A stretch of DNA of 34,460 nt from Pseudomonadota bacterium (GTDB lineage: Bacteria > Bdellovibrionota > UBA2428), in the NCBI GenBank assembly GCA_018001635.1, contig JAGNHS010000002.1, positions 67,601-102,060 on the forward strand, in the 5' to 3' direction. Each line of letters begins with the position of its first letter. The stretch's first letter is position 1. Positions 1-7,651 of this stretch are shown here, piece by piece. The position numbers and the translations under genes were made by a program. Below the pieces are notes generated by a model. It saw nothing but the letters and a program-made list of their open reading frames with translations. It did no database searches and had not been told where the DNA came from.

Positions 1-55
1 AAATTATGAAGGTTTCTTAAAGTCCGCAAAACTTCGTGGACGTACGGCAAGCTGA
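1..55 (+). CDS. secY: Preprotein translocase SecY, C-terminal end only
   Basis: The window opens inside a reading frame (codons from base 2) that ends at TGA 53-55 and encodes NYEGFLKSAKLRGRTAS. This basic tail resembles the cytoplasmic C-terminus of SecY, which typically ends in a YE-x-LKK-x-L-x-GR type sequence. SecY is the channel subunit of the SecYEG export translocon in the inner membrane. The position directly before adk is the classic spc-operon order secY-adk, and only six bases separate the two genes. Only 17 residues are visible, so identity rests on the tail motif plus context. Confidence 0.75.
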   Translation, partial: NYEGFLKSAKLRGRTAS

Positions 56-61
56 GTATAG

Positions 62-754
62 ATGGAAAAGGTGAGAGTACTTGTTTTTTTAGGAGCTCCT
101 GGGAGCGGCAAAGGAACACAGTCTAAAATTCTCACCGAAAAAAATTCGAGTTGGAAACATATTTCAACTGGAGATTTATTCCGAAAAGAAATTGCATCTG
201 GATCTACTCTTGGAAATGATTTGAAATCTTTGTTGGATAAGGGACAATTAGTACCCGATGCAACAACAATGAAAGTTTTCGAATCACAAATTGATTCTTT
301 AATAAAATCTCAAAAAGTTGATTTACTTTTGTTAGATGGTTGCATTCGAACAAAGGGCCAAGCTGAATATCTTTCATCAATGTTGAAAAGACGAGAGGAT
401 CTCAATCGAGTTCCTTTGGTTGTAGAGTTAGAAGTCCCAGAGGAAGTCCTTGTTAGAAGATTAACAGGTCGCTTAATTAACCCAAGAACTGGCAAAATCT
501 ATCACATCGTTGATAATCCTCCTGCTAAAGCAGGGGTCTGTGATCTTGATGGTGGGCCCTTGATTCAGAGGGATGATGATAAGGAATCTGTTATTAGGCA
601 AAGATTTCAAATATTTAGAGATGAGAAGGCCCCGATTGAAGCCGTTTTAGCAACTGAGGCAAAGTGGATTCGGGTTAATGCCAATCAAAAACCAGAAATG
701 ATTACGGAAGAGCTTTTAAAGCAGATTAAAAATGTGTTAGAAAGTGGGGCTTAA
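62..754 (+). CDS. adk: Adenylate kinase
   Basis: Catalyses ATP + AMP = 2 ADP in the cytoplasm. The P-loop GAPGSGKGT is at residues 11-19, the AMP-binding STGDLFR at 35-41, and the LID region with GRLINPRTGKIYH, NPP and the DDDKESVIRQR segment follows. At 230 residues it is a little longer than the usual 214-220. The LID carries no four-Cys zinc site. The normally near-invariant DGFPRT motif reads DGCIRT at residues 92-97: the AMP-contacting Arg is kept but Phe-Pro is replaced by Cys-Ile. It sits between secY and rpmJ; map and infA, common neighbours here, are missing. No strong ribosome binding site precedes ATG 62, which fits translational coupling to secY. Confidence 0.95.
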   Translation: MEKVRVLVFLGAPGSGKGTQSKILTEKNSSWKHISTGDLFRKEIASGSTLGNDLKSLLDKGQLVPDATTMKVFESQIDSLIKSQKVDLLLLDGCIRTKGQAEYLSSMLKRREDLNRVPLVVELEVPEEVLVRRLTGRLINPRTGKIYHIVDNPPAKAGVCDLDGGPLIQRDDDKESVIRQRFQIFRDEKAPIEAVLATEAKWIRVNANQKPEMITEELLKQIKNVLESGA

Positions 755-816
755 AGTTGACTCGTTTTTAAACGAGGTTAGAAAGTTAGAGCTTCACGTT
801 TAAGTAAGGAAAATCT

Positions 817-930
817 ATGAAAGTCAGAGCATCGATCAAGAAAATTTGTGAAAAATGTCAGGTTGTTAAACGTAAGGGTATTTTACGAGTAATTTGTGAG
901 AACCCTAAGCACAAGCAAAGGCAAGGATAA
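817..930 (+). CDS. rpmJ: 50S ribosomal protein L36
   Basis: A 37-codon gene (ATG 817, TAA 928-930) encoding [20 protein letters not shown] followed by a Cys/His-containing end. L36 is the smallest large-subunit protein. The zinc-ribbon ligands are visible: Cys11 and Cys14 in a CxxC, Cys27, and His32, so this is the zinc-binding (C+) form. An AAGGA Shine-Dalgarno sequence lies at 806-810. It is placed directly before rpsM, as in most bacteria, and 5 bases separate the two genes. Confidence 0.96.
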   Translation: MKVRASIKKICEKCQVVKRKGILRVICENPKHKQRQG

Positions 931-935
931 AATAA

Positions 936-1319
936 ATGGCACGTATTGCAGGCGTCGATTTACCAAGAAATAAAAATTTGAATATTGCACTCACTTACAT
1001 CCATGGTGTGGGTAAAAAAACTTCAGAAAAAATTATTGAGACTTTAAAACTTTCTCCGACTCTTAAAACAGATCAAATGGATGAAGCAATTGTCGCAAAA
1101 ATTCGTGATTATCTAGAGCGAAATTTAGCCGTTGAAGGTGAACTTCGACGTCGTAATGCGATGAACATTAAACGATTGATCGATTTGCAAACTTATCGCG
1201 GATTACGTCATAGAAAAGGTCTTCCTGTTCGTGGACAAAGAACACGTTCAAACGCAAGAACTCGTAAGGGTCCTCGTAAAACTGTTGCAGGAAAAGCTTC
1301 AGTCAAAACATTGAAGTAA
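936..1319 (+). CDS. rpsM: 30S ribosomal protein S13
   Basis: The 127-residue product starts [14 protein letters not shown] and contains the helix-two-turn-helix [13 protein letters not shown] and the C-terminal S13 signature [20 protein letters not shown] followed by RKG. S13 sits in the head of the small subunit, contacts S19 and forms intersubunit bridges. Length is normal for the family. The ribosome binding site AAGGATAA overlaps the end of rpmJ, suggesting coupled translation. Next gene is rpsK, in the standard alpha-operon order. Confidence 0.97.
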   Translation: MARIAGVDLPRNKNLNIALTYIHGVGKKTSEKIIETLKLSPTLKTDQMDEAIVAKIRDYLERNLAVEGELRRRNAMNIKRLIDLQTYRGLRHRKGLPVRGQRTRSNARTRKGPRKTVAGKASVKTLK

Positions 1320-1341
1320 TAATAAAGGAGCAGAAGAAAAA

Positions 1342-1764
1342 ATGTCTACGCAACAACAAAATACACAAAATCAAGGCGGCGCAGCTCCTGCTAAAGCTAA
1401 GAAGAGATCTATTAAAGTTCCTTCAACAGGTGTTTGCCACGTTAATACAACTTTCAATAACACAATCGTTACTATTGCTGATGGTGCCGGAAATTCACTC
1501 TTCTGGAGCACTTGTGGAAAAAAAGGTTTTAAAGGCGCACGTAAAAGCACTCCTTTTGCCGCTCAAGTTGCCGCTGCTGATTGTGCTCAAATGGCCTTTG
1601 ATGCAGGTATGAGAACTGTTGTTGTTAACATTAAGGGACCTGGTGCTGGTCGCGAGTCTGCATTGAGAGCTATCGCTGGTGCTGGGCTTAAGGTAACTCT
1701 TATTAAAGATGTTACTCCAATCCCTCACAATGGCTGTCGTCCTGCTAAGCGAAGAAGAGTTTAA
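1342..1764 (+). CDS. rpsK: 30S ribosomal protein S11
   Basis: The 140-residue product carries the S11 core ([58 protein letters not shown]) and the typical end [17 protein letters not shown]11 lies on the platform of the 30S subunit near the mRNA exit. The first 20 residues are a Gln/Ala/Lys-rich leader slightly longer than in most homologues. A perfect AAGGAG Shine-Dalgarno sequence at 1325-1330 fixes the ATG start. rpsD (S4), which normally follows, is absent; only 71 non-coding bases precede rpoA. Confidence 0.97.
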   Translation: MSTQQQNTQNQGGAAPAKAKKRSIKVPSTGVCHVNTTFNNTIVTIADGAGNSLFWSTCGKKGFKGARKSTPFAAQVAAADCAQMAFDAGMRTVVVNIKGPGAGRESALRAIAGAGLKVTLIKDVTPIPHNGCRPAKRRRV

Positions 1765-1835
1765 TTGGAATTAAAACTTGTTAATGCAAGTTTAAAAAAG
1801 TTTTTAAAAAGAAGTGAAATAGGAGTTTATCGGAA

Positions 1836-2852
1836 ATGATACAAGAAAACTGGACTACACTAATTCGACCAAAAGGAATTGAAGTTGATCGAAGTAGTTT
1901 GACACCCACTTATGGTCGCTTCATTGCTAAGCCTTTAGAGCGTGGATACGGGCACACAATTGGAAATGGACTCCGAAGAATCCTTCTTAGCTCTCTTCAA
2001 GGTTGTGCTATTAGCAGCGTGAAATTTGATGGCGTTTTACATGAGTTTGCAACTCTTAATGACGTTACTGAAGACATGGCTGATTTAATTCTCAATCTTA
2101 AAGGTGTTCGCTGCAAATTGGCTGAAGGATCTCAAAAGGTCATATCCATAGATAAAAAAGGACCTTGCACTATGACAGCGGCTGATCTTGCTGTTGATTC
2201 TTCAATTCAAATTTTAAATCCTACTCATCACATCGCGACTCTTGGTAAAGATGCTCACATTCGTGGTGAGATTGTTGTTCGTTGGGGACGTGGATACGTT
2301 TCTGCGGATCAACAAAAACAAGAAAATTCACCTATCGGCACTATTGCTGTAGATAGTGTTTATTCTCCTGTACTCAGAGCCAATTATGCCATTTCAAATG
2401 CGCGTGTTGGTGGATCAACTGATTATGATAAATTGACATTAGATATTTGGACTGATGGAAGTTTGCTTCCAGAACAAGCGATTGCTTTTTCTGCCAAAAT
2501 TCTTAAAGAACAAGTTAGCATCTTTATTAACTTCGACGAAGAAGTTGAAGTTGTAGAAGTTAAAAAAGATCTTGGAAAGAGCGATGTTAATGAAAACCTC
2601 TTCAAGAGTGTTGAAGAACTCGAGCTTTCTGTACGTAGTGCAAACTGCTTACAAAATGCTAACATTCGTTATATTTATGAATTGGTTCAAAAGTCTGAAG
2701 CTGAAATGCTTCGTACTAAGAATTTCGGTCGTAAATCATTGAACGAAATTAAAGATATTCTTTCTCAGATGGGCTTAGGTTTGGGAATGAAGTTAGATAT
2801 TACCCCAGAAATGATTGCTGAACGTCAACGTGAACGCAATCAAGAACCATAA
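1836..2852 (+). CDS. rpoA: RNA polymerase alpha subunit
   Basis: The 338-residue alpha subunit nucleates core RNA polymerase assembly. The N-terminal domain carries the dimer/beta-contact signature [19 protein letters not shown]; the C-terminal domain, which binds UP elements and activators, is recognisable from [18 protein letters not shown] and [13 protein letters not shown]. Length is typical (about 329-340). An AGGAG sequence lies about 14 bases before ATG 1836. It sits between rpsK and rplQ. rpsD, normally just upstream and a translational regulator of this operon in gammaproteobacteria, is not here, so S4 feedback of that kind cannot be assumed. Confidence 0.97.
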   Translation: MIQENWTTLIRPKGIEVDRSSLTPTYGRFIAKPLERGYGHTIGNGLRRILLSSLQGCAISSVKFDGVLHEFATLNDVTEDMADLILNLKGVRCKLAEGSQKVISIDKKGPCTMTAADLAVDSSIQILNPTHHIATLGKDAHIRGEIVVRWGRGYVSADQQKQENSPIGTIAVDSVYSPVLRANYAISNARVGGSTDYDKLTLDIWTDGSLLPEQAIAFSAKILKEQVSIFINFDEEVEVVEVKKDLGKSDVNENLFKSVEELELSVRSANCLQNANIRYIYELVQKSEAEMLRTKNFGRKSLNEIKDILSQMGLGLGMKLDITPEMIAERQRERNQEP

Positions 2853-2876
2853 ATAAAAAAGTAGGACTAGACTAAT

Positions 2877-3368
2877 ATGAGACATAAGGCCGTATCCCGA
2901 AGATTAGGTGTTAAAACCGCACATAGAATTGCTCTTTTGAGAAATTTAACAGCAGCGCTTGTTGAGCACGGTCGTATTAAAACTACTACGGCTCGAGCAA
3001 AGTCTTTGCGCGTTTTTGTTGAAAAAATTGTAACTCGATTAAAAGAGCCAAGTGTTAGCAATATTCGTGTTGCTAGCTCTAAGTTGGGCGATAGAAAAGT
3101 TGCTCTTAAGATTGCTAATGAAGTTTCTCCTAAGTTTAAAACTCGACCCGGCGGTTATCTTCGAATTTTGAAGTTGGTTAATCCTCGTGTTGGTGATGCT
3201 GCGGATCTTTCTTTGATTGAATGGAGTGAAGAAGCATTAGTGCCTCACTATCAAGAAAAGAAGGCTGCTCCCAAGGCTAAGGCTAAGAAGAAAGCTTCTT
3301 CTAAAAAAAGCGCTGATGAGACAGAGGCTGCTTCTGAAGAGAAGAGCTCTAAAAAAGCTAAAAAATAG
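2877..3368 (+). CDS. rplQ: 50S ribosomal protein L17 with long basic tail
   Basis: The N-terminus MRHKAVSRRLGVKTAHRIAL and the segment GGYLRILKLVNPRVGDAADL identify L17, a large-subunit protein near the peptide exit tunnel. The conserved core ends near residue 125. The remaining roughly 38 residues are an Ala/Lys/Ser/Glu-rich low-complexity tail, longer than in Escherichia coli L17 (127 residues in total). rplQ closes the alpha operon as usual. Its TAG stop shares a base with a potential GTG start (3368) of the next gene, implying cotranscription and coupling with the thioredoxin-fold gene. Confidence 0.95.
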   Translation: MRHKAVSRRLGVKTAHRIALLRNLTAALVEHGRIKTTTARAKSLRVFVEKIVTRLKEPSVSNIRVASSKLGDRKVALKIANEVSPKFKTRPGGYLRILKLVNPRVGDAADLSLIEWSEEALVPHYQEKKAAPKAKAKKKASSKKSADETEAASEEKSSKKAKK

Positions 3369-3373
3369 TGCCC

Positions 3374-4633
3374 ATGTCTAAAGGATTTCCTCTAAGACTA
3401 TTCAAACTTTCGGTCTTAGTTGGAGTCCCCTTGTTGGGTTTTCTTTATGCTTATCAGTTCAAGTCGCCTCAAGGTGAAGTTCAGGTTCCATTTCATACTT
3501 TTCAGGCTCCTTCGACAACCGTTTTTACGGCAAACGCTAAAGAGCCAAAAACTTTAAATTGGAATAAAAATCCTATTACTGTAGTGAATTTTTGGGCAAC
3601 ATGGTGTCCTCCTTGTTTGGAGGAATTTCCATCCATGATTGAGTTGCAACGTCAGCTCGAGAATAAGGGTGTAGAATTTTTATTTATTAGCGTGGATGAT
3701 AGTTGGTCTAAAGTTGAAAAGTTTTTAAGCGACAATGCTATCGATGTTCGTGCCGACAGACTTTTTTGGGATCCTAAAAAAAATGCGGCTCAAGTTTGGG
3801 GTTCAGAAAAATTTCCCGAAACTTTTATCATTCGAAGAGATTCTTGGGTTTTAGAAAAAGTCGTGGGTTCGCAGCGATGGACACGCCCAGCCGTCATTGA
3901 ATATTTTTCAGACTTAGCTCAAAAGAGTCAAAATATATTAGCGCAAAATAATTTGATAGATTGGATTTTTCCTTCAATTTACGCAGATGATTCAAATGAT
4001 ATTCCTCTTATTCACGAAGAAGATAAAAAGTCTCTTGAGAATTTAAGACAGAATATTGAAGTGGCCAGCAAAAATTTAATTCAGGCTGAAGCTGCTTTGA
4101 AGAGCGAAAAAAGATCTCTTGAGGAATTAGAAGTTTTAAAAAACAAAGCTGATTCCGAATTAAATGAAGCAAAAAATCAAAAATCAGAATTAGAAACTAA
4201 ACGTGTAGAGCTCGACAAGCTTACAAAGAAAAATCAAAGTTCATTGGATAATGAACAGCGTGAGAAGAAAAATGTTGAAAATCAAATTAAGGATTCTCAG
4301 CGTGAAATTGAAAGACTCGAGAAAGCTCTTGATGCTGAGAAGGTGAAATTGGTTGAGATTCAAAAGGCCTTAGCCACTCGAGTTCAAAACATCAGCAGTT
4401 TAGAGAAGGCAAAGGAAAGTTTAGATGAAGATACCACTAAACTTGTTGAGCGACTTAAGGGTTCAAATAGTCTTGTTTCTGATAAATCAAAAACAACATC
4501 AGAGGCTAGTAAAAATCTTTCTCAAAGAAAATCAACCGTGTCAGATTTAGAGTCTAAAGTTAAAGGCTTTGAAAAAACTCTCCAACAACAAAAGAAAAAG
4601 TTGGTAGATTTTGAAAATTTATTAAAGAAGTAG
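3374..4633 (+). CDS. Membrane-anchored TlpA/ResA-like thioredoxin-fold protein with C-terminal coiled coil
   Basis: The N-terminus has a short basic stretch and one hydrophobic segment (about residues 10-26), suggesting an inner-membrane anchor with the rest in the periplasm. A TlpA/ResA-type thioredoxin domain follows, with active site WATWCPPC and a later cis-Pro region KFPETFI. From about residue 210 to the end it is a charged, heptad-like Glu/Lys/Leu-rich coiled coil of around 200 residues, not usual for TlpA proteins. It probably reduces or exchanges disulfides in the periplasm, perhaps on a partner held by the coiled coil; that is inference. ATG 3374 was chosen over GTG 3368, which overlaps the rplQ stop; neither has a strong ribosome binding site. 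It lies between rplQ and rpsN. Confidence 0.8.
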   Translation: MSKGFPLRLFKLSVLVGVPLLGFLYAYQFKSPQGEVQVPFHTFQAPSTTVFTANAKEPKTLNWNKNPITVVNFWATWCPPCLEEFPSMIELQRQLENKGVEFLFISVDDSWSKVEKFLSDNAIDVRADRLFWDPKKNAAQVWGSEKFPETFIIRRDSWVLEKVVGSQRWTRPAVIEYFSDLAQKSQNILAQNNLIDWIFPSIYADDSNDIPLIHEEDKKSLENLRQNIEVASKNLIQAEAALKSEKRSLEELEVLKNKADSELNEAKNQKSELETKRVELDKLTKKNQSSLDNEQREKKNVENQIKDSQREIERLEKALDAEKVKLVEIQKALATRVQNISSLEKAKESLDEDTTKLVERLKGSNSLVSDKSKTTSEASKNLSQRKSTVSDLESKVKGFEKTLQQQKKKLVDFENLLKK

Positions 4634-4650
4634 AAGTAAAGGAAGGAAAA

Positions 4651-4956
4651 ATGGCCAAATTAAGTACAGTAAATAAAAATAATAAAAGAGCGAGAATGGT
4701 TAAGTCGCAAAGCAAAGCTCGTAAAGCGCTTCGTGAACAAAGTTTAGATTTGAAACTTAGCCCTGAAGACAGAGCGGTTGCGTTTCGAAAATTGCAAAAG
4801 CTCGCTAAAAATGGCGCTGCTAATCGCCATGTCGTGCGTTGTTCAGTGACTGGAAGAAGCAAAGGCGTTTATCGTAAGTTTCGTCTATCACGTATGAAAT
4901 TTCGTGAAATGGCATTGGATGGATTGCTTCCAGGCGTTGTAAAAGCTAGCTGGTAA
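4651..4956 (+). CDS. rpsN: 30S ribosomal protein S14, zinc-independent type
   Basis: The 101-residue product matches the long, zinc-free form of S14: start MAKLSTVNKNNKRARMVKSQ, a middle SPEDRAVAFRKLQKLAKNGA, and the characteristic end RCSVTGRSKGVYRKFRLSR to PGVVKASW. The short zinc form has two CxxC motifs, which are missing here. S14 is a head protein of the 30S subunit. An AAGGAAGG Shine-Dalgarno sequence precedes ATG 4651. rpsN normally lies between rplE and rpsH in the spc operon; here it comes after the alpha operon and the thioredoxin-fold gene, so it is either relocated or a second copy. Confidence 0.93.
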   Translation: MAKLSTVNKNNKRARMVKSQSKARKALREQSLDLKLSPEDRAVAFRKLQKLAKNGAANRHVVRCSVTGRSKGVYRKFRLSRMKFREMALDGLLPGVVKASW

Positions 4957-5009
4957 GTTCTCTCTTTTTGATCTCTGAAATTGCATCATTTTGAAAGGTA
5001 TAAATATCT

Positions 5010-7064
5010 ATGGATCAAGTTTTGTTTTTAGCTCCTTTAGTAGGTACGTTGGCTCTTGTTGTTGCTTTTGCTCTTTTTTACCGAGTTAAAGTTTTACCTG
5101 CGGGCAATGCAAGAATGGTGGAAATTTCAGGCTTCATTCGTGAAGGATCGATGGCTTTTCTTTCACGTGAATATAAAATCCTTTTTCTTTACTCTTTAAT
5201 TTTATTTTTGGTTTTAGGTTCGAGTGCTTTAGGTTGGGAAACAGCTTCCTCATTTATTTTTGGAGCGTTCCTTTCTCTTTTGGCAGGCTTTATGGGAATG
5301 AAGGCCGCTACAATTTCTAACGTTAGAACTGCTGAAGCAGCGAAATCACATGGACGCGGATCTGCGTTGATGGTGGCTTTCGACGGTGGTGCTGTTATGG
5401 GATTGTGTGTAGCTGGCCTGGGATTGATTGGTTTAGGTTCTCTATTTTATTATTTTCACGCTAGCGACCATTTCACTCATGTTATTCATGGCTTTGGAGT
5501 GGGTGCTTCCTCAATTGCGCTTTTTGCTCGAGTGGGTGGAGGTATTTATACAAAGGCTGCTGATGTGGGATCTGATTTAGCAGGTAAAGTTGTAGCTGGA
5601 ATTCCAGAAGATGATCCTCGTAACCCTGGCGTTATTGCAGATAATGTTGGCGATAACGTGGGCGATGTTGCAGGTATGGGCGCTGATATCTTTGAAAGTT
5701 ACGTAGCCGCTTCAGTGGCTGCGATGGCTTTAGCTGTTACTTTAAAACCTGAGGTTCTAAGTTTGTTAGCTCAACCCAGCGCTGCTTTGGATGAAACTTC
5801 TTTGCGATCGCTCGCATTAGTCACTCCACTCGCACTGGCGACTATTGGACTCGTGGTTAGCATTTTAACAATTTATTTAATTCGATTTTTTAAAGATAAA
5901 TCTCCAGCCTTAGTTTTGCGTTGGGCATTATTGTTACCTCCAGTCATTTTCATTGGAATAGTGGCATGTTTGATTAACAAGTTTTCATTCGGTTGGGGAA
6001 TATTGTCTGCAGTATCTGCGGGAGCTATTGGTGGTGGAGTTGTTGGATTGATAACCGATTATTACACATCAAGTACACCTGTAAGAAAGATTGCAGAGAG
6101 TTCTTTAACTGGGGCAGGTACAAATTTAATCCAAGGATTAGCCGTTGGTCTTGAGAGTGTTATTGCTCCAATGCTCGTGATAGCAGCTGTGGCCTATGTC
6201 AGCTATGCATCGCTAGGACTTTATGGAATTGCTATTTCAGCTGTCTCCATGTTGGCCGTAACTGCGATGGTTATGACTGTAGATGCTTATGGTCCAATTA
6301 GTGATAACGCTGGCGGAATCGCTGAATTTGCAGAAATGGGTAAAGAAGTTCGAGTGATTACTGATGAATTGGATGCAGTAGGAAATACCACTGCAGCCAT
6401 TGGCAAGGGATTTGCGATAGGTTCGGCTGTTCTTACTGTTGTTGCGCTCTTTGCTGCATTTAAAGCTGAAATTGATCATTTGCGAGTCGGTGGATTAGTT
6501 CTTGAATTAACAGATGGTCGAGTTCTTATCGGTCTTTTAATTGGTGGTGTGCTTCCATGTATAGTGGGCGCTAGCACAATGAGAGCTGTTGGTAAGGCTG
6601 CTGGAGAAATTGTAGTAGAAATTGGTCGTCAATTTAGAGAAATTCCAGGACTTCTTGAAGGAAAGCCTGGTGTAAAACCTGAAACTGCAAAATGTGTTGA
6701 TTTGGCGACTAAGGCTGCTTTGTCTCAAATGATTCTTCCTGGATGTGTTGCAGTCATTTCACCTGCACTTATTGGTTTTACATTAGGAGCTGAAGCACTG
6801 GCGGGAACCTTGGCTGGGGCCATGGTTGTAGGTGCTGTATTAAGTTTGTTTATGGCAAACGCAGGTGGCGCTTGGGATAATGCTAAGAAGTACATTGAAA
6901 AAGGTGGTCTTGAAGGACACAAGAAGGGTTCTGATGCTCATAAGGCAGCTGTTGTCGGCGATACCGTCGGAGATCCTTTCAAAGATACTTCGGGGCCCGG
7001 TATTGCGATCCTTATTAAAGTTATGAGCGTTGTATCTTTAATGATTGCAGCTCTTCTAGCTTAA
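5010..7064 (+). CDS. hppA: Membrane-bound ion-pumping pyrophosphatase
   Basis: The 684-residue, roughly 16-helix membrane protein hydrolyses pyrophosphate and pumps H+ or Na+ across the inner membrane. The catalytic segments are clear: [20 protein letters not shown], then [20 protein letters not shown], and near the C-terminus DNAKKYIE and [14 protein letters not shown]. The motif GNTTAAIG at residues 458-465 has Ala and Gly at the two positions that are Lys and Thr in K+-independent enzymes, so a K+-dependent enzyme is expected. Whether it pumps H+, Na+ or both cannot be decided by eye. It is a single gene after rpsN with its own 53-base leader and faces a convergent gene downstream. Confidence 0.95.
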   Translation: MDQVLFLAPLVGTLALVVAFALFYRVKVLPAGNARMVEISGFIREGSMAFLSREYKILFLYSLILFLVLGSSALGWETASSFIFGAFLSLLAGFMGMKAATISNVRTAEAAKSHGRGSALMVAFDGGAVMGLCVAGLGLIGLGSLFYYFHASDHFTHVIHGFGVGASSIALFARVGGGIYTKAADVGSDLAGKVVAGIPEDDPRNPGVIADNVGDNVGDVAGMGADIFESYVAASVAAMALAVTLKPEVLSLLAQPSAALDETSLRSLALVTPLALATIGLVVSILTIYLIRFFKDKSPALVLRWALLLPPVIFIGIVACLINKFSFGWGILSAVSAGAIGGGVVGLITDYYTSSTPVRKIAESSLTGAGTNLIQGLAVGLESVIAPMLVIAAVAYVSYASLGLYGIAISAVSMLAVTAMVMTVDAYGPISDNAGGIAEFAEMGKEVRVITDELDAVGNTTAAIGKGFAIGSAVLTVVALFAAFKAEIDHLRVGGLVLELTDGRVLIGLLIGGVLPCIVGASTMRAVGKAAGEIVVEIGRQFREIPGLLEGKPGVKPETAKCVDLATKAALSQMILPGCVAVISPALIGFTLGAEALAGTLAGAMVVGAVLSLFMANAGGAWDNAKKYIEKGGLEGHKKGSDAHKAAVVGDTVGDPFKDTSGPGIAILIKVMSVVSLMIAALLA

Positions 7065-7093
7065 TAAGAATTCTATAAATAAAATCTCAAGAT

Positions 7094-7651
7094 TTATTGG
7101 AGCGCGCCTATTTCAAGCGTCTCCAATAAATGTTCGATATCGTTTGTAACATTTTCTTCGCTGCTTAAAGCCACTTCTATTTTAACTAATTTATGAGGTT
7201 GTCGGTAAACCCAAATTTCAGCAAAGGAATCTGCTTGGCGATAAAAAGCTTTGTGTCCATCGATATCTACACTGGTCCAATCATTATGAATTTTTTTCAG
7301 TTCATTCTCGAGTTCAATAGGTATTTCAATTTGTTTGTTTTCGAGAAGTACAAAGGAAATTCTTTCTGAAGAATCTACTAAGGATGTTGAATGAGGGTCG
7401 GAGACAATGAGGAGGGGTTTGTTTTCGAGTGTCGTCCAACTTTGCGGAGCTTGAAAACTCAAAGCTTTTGATAAACTTTTGAATTCCTTAAAACGTGCTT
7501 GGCCGATTTCGCCACCATTTTTTTTCCGACCAATTTCGATTTCTCGGGCTTGTCCAATTTCCCCACCTAAAGCTTTGATGTTTGAAGCACTTAAATTAAA
7601 GGCCAAAAAAAATGTCAGGAAGGAAAAGTTTAATAAATATTTAGAATTCAT
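7094..7651 (-). CDS. Predicted secreted protein with a GGEIGQAR repeat, function unknown
   Basis: I do not recognise the family. The 185-residue product begins with a Lys4-then-hydrophobic stretch (about residues 5-22) ending in LSAS, a plausible Sec signal peptide. Two copies of the octapeptide GGEIGQAR follow at roughly residues 29-36 and 46-53, separated by a charged linker. The remainder is a compact mixed alpha/beta-looking region of about 125 residues with WTTLENKPLLIVSDPH, ERISFVLLE and GHKAFYRQADSFAEIWVYRQ, reminiscent of small periplasmic proteins that report stress or lipid binding, but without a diagnostic motif. Its start overlaps the 3' end of the upstream TIGR02147 gene by 11 bases, so the two are translated from one mRNA. 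Confidence 0.75.
   Translation of the reverse strand: MNSKYLLNFSFLTFFLAFNLSASNIKALGGEIGQAREIEIGRKKNGGEIGQARFKEFKSLSKALSFQAPQSWTTLENKPLLIVSDPHSTSLVDSSERISFVLLENKQIEIPIELENELKKIHNDWTSVDIDGHKAFYRQADSFAEIWVYRQPHKLVKIEVALSSEENVTNDIEHLLETLEIGALQ

Noticed and set aside
761..776. Perfect palindrome CTCGTTTTTAAACGAG between adk and rpmJ
   Set aside because: The loop would be only two to four bases and no T run follows, so it is not a convincing terminator. Chance or an RNA processing element cannot be told apart.
1495..1728. Open frames on the opposite strand of ribosomal and other genes (for example here within rpsK)
   Set aside because: They are shadows of genes with clear homology, have no ribosome binding site or domain, and follow from codon bias of the sense gene.
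4968..5004. TTGATC and TATAAA before hppA as a promoter
   Set aside because: The spacer would be 25 bases and the -10 box lies six bases before the ATG, so the pair does not form a usable sigma-70 promoter.
7077..7101. AT-rich hairpin AATAAAATCT-CA-AGATTTATT after hppA
   Set aside because: The loop is two bases with a bulged A, and the stem holds only one G/C pair. Too weak to call a terminator although it lies between convergent genes.
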